This document shows positions 24,547 through 34,833 of a stretch of DNA of 64,000 nucleotides, piece by piece. Each line of letters opens with the position of its first letter. Position 1 is the first letter of the stretch. The position numbers and the translations under genes were made by a program. This stretch comes from Prostheceraeus crozeri (Eukaryota > Platyhelminthes > Polycladida > Euryleptidae): contig CAJQUW010007072.1 in assembly GCA_907163375.1 (NCBI GenBank), forward strand, positions 62,001 through 126,000, read 5' to 3'. Under the pieces are notes generated by a model that had not been told where the DNA came from, made no database searches, and saw only the letters and a list, made by a program, of their open reading frames with translations.

Positions 24547-25748
24547 GGCGCGTTCACTTTAGACCGATAACGATAAGCATAACGATAAATTGAAACAAAA
24601 TCGCCCTGCATGTGTAACGTAGCTGCTGTTCACACCAGGGATTGCAAATACCAGGGGTTTTGCAACCATCTTGATCCCGGTTCCGGATCCGGATCCTAGA
24701 TCCTATGATCAAAAGTGATAAAACTGCATGTATTTTGCTTTCATTATCATGAAACATTGAATAGTCTGGTTCCTGAGATTAAGTTTAAATTATGAGCTTC
24801 ATAATACATAAAATATACCAATGAAGTGATGCAGAGTGCAGTTGTCACTCTGGTTCTCAGTTGTTATTACCTTTTTTACAAAATATCATGACTACATATC
24901 GATGGATAATTACAAGTAGCTATCTAAGATATTGGTAATACAATCTGAGACTGATCATAGAGAAATGTGTGCTCTTTCTCAAGACTGAGACTGAAACTGA
25001 ATTTCTGAATTAATTAGGTTCACATTTACCATGATCGTCAATCAAAAAACTATTTCAACAAGGATAAACAAGTGTATTTAATTATAAGAAGGGAAAGACA
25101 GCAAACTTGCTTTTATTTGTGTTTATCTAACTGATATGCGCATATCCAACTATTATAGACTTATTAATAACTACAGCTATTGTTCACTGCAGGTGTAAGG
25201 TAGTCGGACCAATGCCATATGTCTGGAGAGGCACAATGGATCTTTTTATGTTATTAGCTTTGAAAGTCATGAATGTCCATTCATTCCTTGGTGTGGATAA
25301 AGTGGGTGCAGTGGTCACACGTCTACAACGGTAACATGACAATGAGAATGAACAAAGCATAATAAAGTTGCTTTATTTTTTTGCACGCTAACAGATGGTC
25401 ATTTAATACCAGATATTTCTTGATAAAACATCTCTATTAAGATTGATACTCGCATTTTTGGCTACCACTCCCAACTCTAAGTGAGTAGCGAGAAAAACAA
25501 ATTTGAGGTTCTGTAACTTTTATACCTTCCATCGTTATATAGGATTTTCCATAGCATTAATGACCATCAACATCTCATCACAAACGCTCTTCGCTGGATC
25601 CCGGATCCGGATCTTGACCCGCTGCAATCCCTGGTTCACACTAGCCCGATTTCCTCCACGATAAAATTCACAATGGAAACAGTGGAGCTGAACGATGAAT
25701 GAAATATCGTCACGATTTTACCGTTATCGTGATAGTGTGAACGCGCCT
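24547..25748. mobile_element. 1.2 kb inverted-repeat element with possible TTAA target sites
   Basis: The left end reads TTAA-GGCGCGTTCAC and the right end GTGAACGCGCC-T-TTAA. The arms continue inward for about 150 bp with matching boxes: CGATAACG, TTCACACCAGGGATTGCA against TGCAATCCCTGGTTCACAC, and a GGATCCGGATC palindromic box. The TTAA at both borders (24543-24546 and 25749-25752) would fit a piggyBac-type target, but an extra T at the right border leaves this open. The roughly 0.9 kb interior shows no transposase, so the element is non-autonomous. Confidence 0.65.
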
Positions 25749-25752
25749 TTAA

Positions 25753-26457
25753 CCAAAGCGAAACATCAGATTTCCATGGACATCACTATACAATGCATAG
25801 AAACAAATTGTTTATCTAAAGTTGATCAATTTCTATGATATGATGGCCTTTTCAGGAAAAGCATTTGCCTCCTTACTTCTAAAACCAGCTCTGGCTAAAA
25901 CACCTCTCGTCTTCCTGCTAAACAGAGTGAGAAAAACTTATAGTCGTCTGAAACAAGGAAAATCCCTTTATGCATGTTACTCGTTATCATCAAGACGCGC
26001 AGTTGTTTTCCGACTGTGAAATCATTATGAATAAAATGAAACTTCCTGGTGGGCGGCTGCACTGCAAGATTTTCAGATGAGTTGTGGAGGTGAATGCACG
26101 GAAACGGCTCTCCTGGTTGTCAGTCGCGAAAACCTTCGCATTTCTAAATATGTTATCGAAATCTGCATAGCCACATTCCTGTTCGCACATCATTATTCAA
26201 GACGTTTTAGAATTCATGTTTCCTAAGGTAAGAAAGGTCTACTGAATGGATTCCTGTCGTTTGAAGACTGACGTACTGAGAAAGAGAAAGGCAACCAAAC
26301 ATGATGTTGGCAGAAATATTAGCTGGCAAGTTGGCAAAGGCAAGCCTCAGTGGGATGTTCCAATCTTATTTCACAAAGCAGACAAAAGAATTCACAAAAT
26401 TGGACTTACCAGTGCATCGCGCGGAGCATCATGGAATAGATATTGAAAGACAGATAT
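25753..26457. other. No recognisable feature
   Basis: Short frames only (25822-26019 and 26246-26446 plus, 25990-26193 minus), none with a known motif. Confidence 0.35.
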
Positions 26458-27435
26458 AGTCGAGCAGCCAGATCGAGTTTCTACAGGGAACGAGGCCGAA
26501 AATGAGACTTTCACAGATTGATGAACACTTTGTGCCTACTACGAATCTGTGCGTCCGCTGAGTTCCACCCGGTTCCTGTCATTGTTAGACAGTGTAAAGA
26601 ACACATATAACTCCAATGGTAAACAGGTCGAGGATTTCGGTAAAATCAAACCATGGACCTCTTGCATTTCCACATCCAAGTGCGGCTCTTGGCCAACTGA
26701 GCTATTCTATCACAGAATGGAAAGTCTGATGCCATAATTGTTGGGAGTTCAATACATTTGTGCATGAAACACATTCAGATTTAGCAAACAAAACACCTTG
26801 ATACAATTTTTAACCACATTCTCATGAATCACCGAACAGATCGGTGATAGTAACGCATGCGAAGACATTAAGACAGTTCGTCCATGCTAAAAGTAACTGT
26901 AAAGATTGCAGAGTGCCAGTTCGCCTGGGCATTCAATAGAATTTCCTCAGAGTTGAACAATTTGAGCACATTTAAAAATTAGAGGACATCTTTCTATTCA
27001 ATGCCCAGTGAACTGGCACTCTGCAGTCTTTATGATTATCAGCCGCACAGCAAAGCCAGGATAAACAAGCGCAGAGCAGTCTGTTGTGCAGTCCTTTAGC
27101 TTGTTCAGCCATTCTAGATATTTTGAGCTAGTTTGGGCCATTCCGAGCCGTACTGACGAGCCCTTGTAGGGCAAAACGCAGCGTCTACGGCTGCCAAGGA
27201 ATTGTTGTGCTTAAATTGTTCAAGTCTGAGGACAAGTTTCTATTAAAAGTAATTGACAGAGATTTATTTCTCTTTTTGCTTAATCAGAGAAAAGACAGAC
27301 AAGAGTCATTTTACCGAGAACCTTCAGTCTACTTCCCATTGGATTTACATGCACATGTGAATTCTTTGATCCTGTCTGACATGAACGAGAATTGGACAGA
27401 ACACTGAAGTAGCGCAGATTCGTCGCAAGCAGCCA
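26458..27435. mobile_element. Foldback family A, old copy with internal palindromes (A4)
   Basis: The left end TAGTCGAGCAGCC and the following GAGTTTCTACAGGGAACGAG and AATGAGACTTTCACAGA match the left arm of family A to about 26650. The right arm is recognisable from about 27285 (AATCAGAGAAAAGAC) to about 27420 (GCAGATTCGTCGC), after which the last ~80 bp are lost. The middle differs from other copies. It holds a 41-bp inverted repeat (26900-26941 with 26992-27032) and, at 27199-27255, a third inverted copy of its loop. A tRNA-like minus-strand box (TAGCTCAGTTGG, about 26695) lies inside. This suggests further insertions into the loop. Confidence 0.6.
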
Positions 27436-28840
27436 GGCCAGGCTTGGTTTGTTCATTCAGGCCTACTGTGTCCGAAACTGATGCATGTACACATGAATGT
27501 ATGTAGAATTTACTGTATTACATGTACAATCTTGTACGTACATGCACCTCATCCATTGTCGATTTTCTGTAAACTTGATGGACTTGAGTTGATTAATGAA
27601 GCTTATGGATGATTTGCATCAATTCAATTGGACTTATTTACATGTAAAATTGTAAGAATATGCATCAGCAGCGAAACTCGTCCAGTCAAATTAATCGATA
27701 TGTCTTTCCAAATTTAGATTCCGATAACTATTATTTTGAGACTCCAGCATGTATTAAATATGTTGCAGCACAAAACTATTCGAATTCCGGAATTTACGAT
27801 GATAGAGTTGTATTATGTTATCGCATTATTTCTAGATTAAGTTGAGGACGTATGGATTAGCTTCAGCACAGTGTGATTTGCATTATGATAGTTCCTGATT
27901 ACACTCTTATTTATATACCTTCATATCTGCACAAGCAAATGGCAATGAGTTTTTAGACCTTGCTTCATTCTACAAAACTCTTAATTTCGGCCACGTTCCC
28001 TGCAGAATGTCGTGCTAACGCTCTGAGTAATGCAAGATCATTGGTAATGGTCCAACGAATGTGCCATGAATTTTCATGATGTACACAATTTCAGACTAAA
28101 ATTGTATTTTCTGGTGTAATTATAAAGTACATAATAATTTGAATTAACAAGAGTTGTCACGACATCTTTCCTTCAGTTTCCTTCCTTTGGAGAAATATGA
28201 TATTTAGAACAGGAAAATTCTTCCTGGCAAGAGTTTGACGTCCATTAAAGTTTGAAAAGGTCTGTCTGTTGAGGCGTTGCGTCCAACGGATGTACAATGA
28301 TAATGACCCGGACTTTGTAACCTTGATGTTGAACAAAAGACTTAGTAGCAGCTTATCCTGGTTACAATGTCTAATTGACAGTGAAATGTCGCACTTAAAA
28401 CCAAAATTGTGTTGGCTTGGAATTTAGTCATGCGAGTGAATCCGGCGTCAAGAAATGAGCTATGCTCTGCTTGACGAACTCTCAGATGCAAGATTACTAA
28501 GAGGAATAAATCAAGTATCAACGCGCACAAAGGCCTGGTCAAGAAGTAACTTGTAACTTCCCGTAAGTTGCAATTAACGGAAATGAAGCAGTAAAATCGG
28601 CGTGGATTGTTTAACAGCAGTGTAAATACATTTTCTTCGTCGACAACAAGGAAACGATTAAGATTAAAAGATAAACACACGTAGCTTAAGATAAAGCAGA
28701 CAGACAATAGTGAAGGACATGCAAGTCACAAAGAGAAGCAATTAAAGAATCCATCACAAATGCATTGGATCACAAGACATGTTTAGGGATTTATCCCACG
28801 CGGCAACTGTCAGGCGATGCACTTCAAACCTTCCGGTACA
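27436..28840. other. 1.4 kb without a recognisable gene
   Basis: The 121-codon minus frame at 28342-28707 is leucine-, phenylalanine- and cysteine-rich but matches no family recognised by eye. TACATGTA-type words cluster at 27.48-27.65 kb. Confidence 0.35.
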
Positions 28841-28841
28841 G

Positions 28842-29531
28842 TCCAGGCTCTGGTGTGACTGCAAGGCCTCTTGTGCTGTCCAGGCTCTGGTGTGACTGCA
28901 AGGCCTCCGGTGCAAGCTCTGGTGTGACTGCAATCCCTCCTGTCCAGTCCGGGCTCTGGTGTGACTGCAATCCCTCCTGTGCAGTCCAGGCTCTGGTGTG
29001 TCTGCAAGGCATCCGGTGCAGGCGTTGGTGTGTCTGCAATCCCTCCTGTGCAGTCCAGGCTCTGGTGTGTCTGCAAGGCCTCCGGTGCAGGCTCTGGTGT
29101 GACTGCAATCCCTCCTGTGCAGTCCAGGCTCTGGTGTGACTGCAAGGCATCCGGTGCAGGCGTTGGTGTGTCTGCAAGGCCTCCTGTGCAGTCCAGGCTC
29201 TGGTGTGTCTGCAAGGCATCCGGTGCAGGCTCTGGTGTGACTGCAATCCCTCCTGTGCAGTCCAGGCTCTGGTGTGTCTGCAAGGCATCCGGTGCAGGCT
29301 CTGGTGTGACTGCAATCCCTCCTGTGCAGTCCAGGCTCTGGTGTGTCTGCAAGGCATCCGGTGCAGGCTCTGGTGTGTCTGCAATCCCTCCTGTGCAGTC
29401 CAGGCTCTGGTGTGTCTGCAAGGCATCCGGTGCAGGCTCTGGTGTGACTGCAATCCCTCCTGTGCAGTCCAGGCTCTGGTGTGTCTGCAAGGCATCCGGT
29501 GCAGGCGTTGGTGTGACTGCAAGCCGTCCAG
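28842..29531. repeat. 69-bp minisatellite, about 8 equal-length units plus degenerate left edge
   Basis: Units starting GCAGTCCAGGCTCTGG repeat exactly every 69 bp from 28981 (28981, 29050, 29119, 29188, 29257, 29326, 29395, 29464). Irregular copies extend left to about 28842. Each unit is itself a dimer of related ~36 and ~33 bp halves sharing GGCTCTGGTGTG. Because 69 is divisible by 3, several frames on both strands stay open for up to about 250 codons. The longest, minus 28810-29559, repeats a 23-residue unit with CTGGIAVTPEPAPDALQ. Variation between units changes amino acids freely in every frame, so a tandem repeat is a better reading than a gene. Confidence 0.85.
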
Positions 29532-30156
29532 ACCTTTGACAGTCATGGAAATCCTGCATTGTACAGGATAAGGGTTCTAAAAGATTTGTATTTAAAAATC
29601 TGATGATGAAATTGGCAGACGGAGAGATTGTGATGTGTCCTTGGGAAGACGCCTTTGTTCATATGCACGCAATCGCTCATTCTTGAACCAGTTCGTCAAT
29701 ATTGTCACTAACATGTTTCATTTCTACCTATATAGATCTGTCAAGTGATAATACTGCACATACCATGTACTATGGCTACTACTTGAAGTGAGCAATCATC
29801 AAACTCTAATTAAAATCTATGTTCCTATCAGCAGCAATAGTAGTTATGTTTTGTTATCGGTTTGATTTTTTTTGCTAATAGCATAATGTTCGATATAGCA
29901 ATAATAAGTGTTTGTCACTGCAAATGTTCATGTGTCGAGCTTTCATATCAATAAGACAAGATTGTCATGTAGAATGATAAGATAACAATCAAAATACATT
30001 GTGCAAATAGGCCTACTGTAAAATGTGCATTCTTTTTGATTCTCTTTTACGCCGCCATGATTCTGATGCAGGCCTAATGCTATATTTTTCATTGCTTTAC
30101 TCTAATTTTAATCTGACTTCTTGTGCGTAGTTCCCCTACATGTTACATGTGCATAT
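29532..30156. other. No recognisable feature
   Basis: A+T-rich spacer without a convincing frame or repeat. The last bases lead into the target duplication of the hAT-like element. Confidence 0.4.
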
Positions 30157-30921
30157 ATTGTAAACAGGGATCCGGAGTCCTATCATTTTGATTGGACTCC
30201 GACTCCGACTCCGGGGGTTGATAGGACTCCGACTCCGGGTGGCAAGCATATAATGCCCAGTTTTTTTGAAAAACAAACCGGCAACCTACATCATAAATCA
30301 TTATAGGCTTAGCTGAACCTATTTTTAGTGATCATTGCTCTATCAATTATCAATCATTGCCGATGAAAGTTTATCAAATGTCGTCTTAAGTTGGATGCAT
30401 GCGACTCGGCTCCTCCCATCTTTTTTATGTGTGCTTCACATGTGAAAGGAAAATCCCACATCCTTCTCCAAAAAATATGAGTACACTTTCGATTTTAATA
30501 TGCGCTTTGGAGGAGGGATCACACACGATTAACGTGAGGGTAAGAGGTAATGTTCTAAAACAAACTAGTATTTCATTTTTGTCTCTGATGTGACCTTTGG
30601 CGCGTAGGTGTGATCGAGGCTAAGAAGGCTTGTCTTCTCCACTAAATCACCGAGTGAAAAAACAATCCTTATTTTCACTATCACGGTTCATTCCCTCAAC
30701 TTTTACAAGCTTTGCATGCAGCAGTGTCTCTGTACTTTTGTTTGACGGAGAAAGTTGACATCAAGACAATGACAGCTATGCACGAGGATAAATAATTTGT
30801 TTGTATTCTATGTTGGGTCTCGTTATAGGCCGGAGTCCGGAGTCTTATCATTTGATAGGACTACGACTCCAGCAAAAATGACAGGACTCCGAGACTCCGA
30901 CTCCACATCCCTAATTGTAAA
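30157..30921. mobile_element. Non-autonomous hAT-like element with 8-bp target duplication
   Basis: The direct repeat ATTGTAAA is present on both sides (30157-30164 and 30914-30921). Between them, the element starts CAGGGAT and ends ATCCCTA, the CAGGG-type terminal repeat of hAT transposons. Both subterminal regions are packed with GGACTCC/GGAGTCC and GACTCCGACTCC words in both orientations, a pattern known for hAT transposase binding regions. The 749-bp element has no transposase; the 64-codon frame at 30399-30593 lacks any motif. The intact duplication points to a fairly recent insertion. Confidence 0.8.
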
Positions 30922-33131
30922 CTATTTTGTGATCGACAGACCAATTGATCTTCGGTTCAAGTTAACGGATCGCCAACATCTGCTGTTATCGAGTAATCTT
31001 GTACCAGTACATGTATGCAATTACCGCTATAGTGCACCTGTTAATATACTTTGACAAAATAAGATTAACTGCGCTGACAGGAGGACCTTTCCTAGCAATT
31101 CGGTCGGTGTTAAGATCATTAAAATAAAAAGTTGACAATTGTAGAGAATGTAAGGTGTGAATGATTTTTTTTCTTCAGTTCAGTGAATGGTGACCATCAT
31201 GCACTGGCCGATAAGCTAGTGTTCATAACCTATAGGGCCTACGCGCACTGGGCGACCAGAAAAGCGCGACCAAGGGAAGACGTCCACTACTGCTTCGACT
31301 AGATAATTCTATTTTGAAAAAGAAAGCAATACAATTTGTAACGTGAACCAATAGAGAAAAGGCGCATAAATGAATGAATGAATAAATAGTTATCTATTTC
31401 ATCAATGAGAATCATTTTTTGTAATGTTCTAGACATTAAGACTGACGAAGATAGCTATGCAATAAGACAAATGTTTTCAGACATAGTAGCATATACGAGT
31501 ACCCATGCCCTAGATCGTTATGGCAAGAAAAGAACTTTCTGAAAATCTATGGCATAAGGAGATTTTGGAAACATGCATTCTTGCAGATTTTCTCTGCATG
31601 CTTGATTATCTAGCATTGCTTTACAGTTCCCTGTCACTAAATTTTTTGAATTATTATTTTATCCTCGCAGAATCCAGAGGACACAACGACTAATGTAAAA
31701 GAGGCACAAACTAATCATAGAGATGCTGTCAATGCGGTTCAGAATGATACTTCAATAAATCCATCTGTGAGGCTATGAGCGGATCAAAGGTCAAATAAAT
31801 TCAGTTGTTTGAGTCAGGCAAGACACATTGCTGCTTTTAATACACAATCTTCGAAATCAAAGCTCATGCGCATGGACCAGCCTAATTCCTTTTTGGCAAG
31901 GATGCAACAAATTGATTGAATGATAGAATAAATCTACTAGATGAATCTTCCGTGCTTACTATTTGAGTTATTTAAATGATTCGCCAAAGCGCTCATCCGG
32001 CGGGGAAAGTGATAATTTGACAATAAAATCTTGTCTAATCCACATGTATTTCAATTAATGACAGTGGCTTTATAAGAGATTCACAAAACGTGCACTGTCA
32101 TGCACGAATAATCTGCGACTTTAATGTCCCAGGCAAATATTTACACTACTTCATTTATTAATGGTGTCATGTGCCATAGAGATCACTACTTCATTGAGTT
32201 TTTAAAATGCAGAACAACAGTAAATCAGCAAGGACAGTAATTCATGTCCAGTGCAAGAGTTTTATGTCTACTTACTCATACATATGAACAAATCAATAGT
32301 GAAATATGTATCAATTACAGAGCTGAGTTTTATCAATAATTCGCGTCTATGCAAATATTTTCACAACATTGTATTAAATCAACACTCCGGCTTCCATACT
32401 TTGAATATAGCTTGTTCTGAAAAGTGTAACATAGAAGAATTGCGCAGTTATCACTTTTCAGATTCTAACTTGTTTGAATTCACTTTCCACCCACTTGCAA
32501 CGTTGATGAAACTTTCGACTTGTTGTTCTATGTAAGGTGCATGTAGGCAAATTGAACTTCTTGTCACAAGTAGGTGATAATCTTCCTTCAGCTCTGTTCG
32601 TTGTCTTGGCTGTAGTCACTATAAATTTTGATGGTCAAAATGTAATATGGGAATCAGTATCAAGCAAAGCTGAGATAAATGAAAATACTTTGAAATCTTT
32701 AATAAAGCAGTAACTCGAGCAAAATGCCACCTCTAAGTAAGTGAACATAATGCTGACACACCGTTCGAAAAATTGAGCGGTACGGTGCCTGCTGTATAAG
32801 TCCATTATGTTGTCAGAAAAATTCTAGGTAGACTACAAAGAAATTTGACTGCGTTTAGGGCTACAGGAAATTTACATGTTTTAATTATGATCGCCTGTTC
32901 TCTCCATGTTAACCAAGAATGCCTTCAAATTTCGCGGACAATAAATACGTGACGCTTTGTAAGTGGATTCTGTTTTGTGTCGTGTTTGTCCTCTATCCTT
33001 TTGTTGTGTGACCTGACAGTTTATCATCTTATGAAGCTCTGTCTTACTTCAAGGATTCTTGGCAAATACGCCAGCAAGGAAAAGTCACTGATAGAGTTGT
33101 CGACACGGGAGGTCAGTCATGATGATAAAGA
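30922..33131. other. 2.2 kb without a recognisable gene
   Basis: The frames at 32251-32535 and 32977-33171 show no known motif. A short (TGAA)n run lies at about 31370-31385. No transposon ends were recognised. Confidence 0.35.
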
Positions 33132-33650
33132 AAAAGCAGGTTCTCTCCCAATTTTTGCGACGTTTTATTGAGTAAATAAAAGAGCGAGTCACCCGACGCG
33201 TTTCGTCTATACACAGACAGCATCAAGGGTTGATCAACCGTCTATACACAGACAGCATCAAGGGTTGATCAACCATCTATACACAGGCAGTATCAAGGGT
33301 TGATCAACCGTCTATACACAGACAGCATCAAGGGTTGATCAACCATCTATACACAGGCAGTATCAAGGGTTGATCAACCGTCTATACACAGACAGCATCA
33401 AGGGTTGATCAACCGTCTATACACAGGCAGTATCAAGGGTTGATCAACCATCTATACACAGGCAGTATCAAGGGTTGATCAACCGTCTATACACAGACAG
33501 CATCAAGGGTTGATCAACCGTCTATACACAGACAGTATCAAGGGTTGATCAACCCTTGATACTGTCTGTGTATAGACGAAACGCGTCGGGTGACTCGCTC
33601 TTTTATTTACTCAATAGAACGTCGTAAAAATTGGGAGAGAACCTGCTTTT
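33132..33650. mobile_element. 519-bp foldback element with a 35-bp satellite core
   Basis: The left end AAAAGCAGGTTCTCTCCCAA is mirrored at 33631-33650, and the arms pair for about 110 bp. Between the arms lie ten head-to-tail 35-bp units (starts at 33207, then every 35 bp to 33522). Every unit boundary carries the perfect 12-bp palindrome GGTTGATCAACC. Two unit types (CAGACAGCATC and CAGGCAGTATC) largely alternate. The array switches strand exactly at the last palindrome, which joins the right arm. The arms also contain GACGAAACGCGTCGGG. There is no protein and no clear target duplication. A transposon class cannot be assigned. Confidence 0.8.
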
Positions 33651-33697
33651 ACTATATCATAAGGAAAAGTCAGTTGACAGCATAGAAAAAGACTGTT

Positions 33698-33935
33698 AAC
33701 CTGAAGTTGACTAGAATGGAGACTGACTCAAGGTCACAGCGCATCCGAGGGAAGTAATTTGAAGCATGACGAAGCAATGAAAAGCCTAGAATTGCACATT
33801 TGACTGATTCTAACCCAATCATACAGTGGCTGACACGTGTTTCTTAGTGATAATGCGTCCGAGATTTGTGCCATTATTGTTCATTGCTTGAAAGCTGAAC
33901 TTCCATTCTAGAGGCTCTATTGTTATCATTTTCTA
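33698..33935 (+). repeat. Dispersed repeat family D, copy D1
   Basis: Matches the reverse complement of 53213-53420 over about 200 bp. Shared boxes include CTGAAGTTGACTAGAATGGA, GACTCAAGGTC, CAATGAAAAG, TGACTGATTCTA-CCCAAT and TTCCATTCTAGAGG. The outer CTAGAATGGA and TCCATTCTAG are mutually inverted, so it may be a small inverted-repeat element, although the similarity continues slightly outside these boxes. No coding capacity. Confidence 0.6.
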
Positions 33936-34189
33936 TGGTTGGTAGCGATGAATTGAATTGTTGCAATGTGTCGATATTAGCATAATATATATTTAGCACT
34001 ATCTTTCGTTTATATAGGCCTAAAAACGTAGCACACTTTCATTGCAAATCTCGAAGTCGTAAATACTTGAACTTTGCAAGAAGGCTTTCACAACAACGCT
34101 GATATTTTACTGAAACTGGTCTATAAAACAACGCTAGAAAAGCAACGCTCTTTTCAAAGATTATATTTTCCAGAAAGCTGAAATAAAGT

Positions 34190-34833
34190 CGAAACTTATG
34201 TGTTATCTCCCCCCAGGTTTTCAAATTTGTCTAAAATCTGAAAAATTTATCAATCGTCACCAAACTTCAGGTAAACGTACTTAAATATATTTTCTACCCA
34301 CATACAAAAATCTATGCAGATCAGACAAGTGCTTTTTGCATGAGAGGCGATCACGTGAAATATAGCGAAGTCTGCACCTTGATCTGGCTTCGTCTGTTCG
34401 ACGCATTATTGTTACTCTTGTGTTACTCTTGCTCTTTCTCCCTCCTCGTATCATCCACTGTTATTTGAAATCTTCCCACGACCACTACCTTACCACACCC
34501 TTCGTAAGTTAAGCATATCAATGGAGAGGATGTGGTCTGGGTCATTATCACTTGAGTTGTCGCGACATGGCTTTGTTGACCTAGTGCTATCTGCTCAGAC
34601 GATGAGGTCACAGGTGAAGTCAGATCAGCTACTGACTTCGCTACACTTCGTGCTATCGTCTCTTATTCATGTACTGGCACTCTAATACTTGTCCGATTTA
34701 TCTAAACTTTGGTATGTGGGTAGAGAATAACTTCAATTACTTGTGCTTAAATTTTTATGACGATTGATTCATTTCTATGGATTTTAGACAAATTTGAAAA
34801 CGTGGGAGGGGGAGATAACCCATAAGTTAAAAT
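34190..34833. mobile_element. 0.64 kb foldback element with arms of about 200 bp
   Basis: The left end AACTTATGTGTTATCTCCCCCC is mirrored by GGGGGAGATAACCCATAAGTT at the right. Inward, GTTTTCAAATTTGTCTAAAAT, CAATCGTCA, CTACCCACATAC and TAGCGAAGTC all recur in inverted order, giving arms of roughly 34190-34400 and 34625-34833 with about 20-30 percent mismatch by eye. The loop holds only short frames. Just outside the right end, TTAAAATCTACC and TTAAAATCTACG occur in tandem. Candidate non-autonomous DNA transposon of unknown class. Confidence 0.65.

Noticed and set aside
26640..26715. Minus-strand tRNA gene inside foldback copy A4
   Set aside because: The A-box is good, but the B-box part comes from the foldback arm and the stems do not close.
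28810..29559. Long overlapping frames on both strands as a repeat protein gene
   Set aside because: All arise from one 69-bp tandem unit whose length is divisible by three; substitutions between units are not biased to silent changes in any frame. Kept as a minisatellite, with the coding option noted as a finding.
33200..33556. CRISPR array
   Set aside because: Direct repeats are regular, but the whole 35-bp unit is repeated with no unique spacers, and the DNA is animal.
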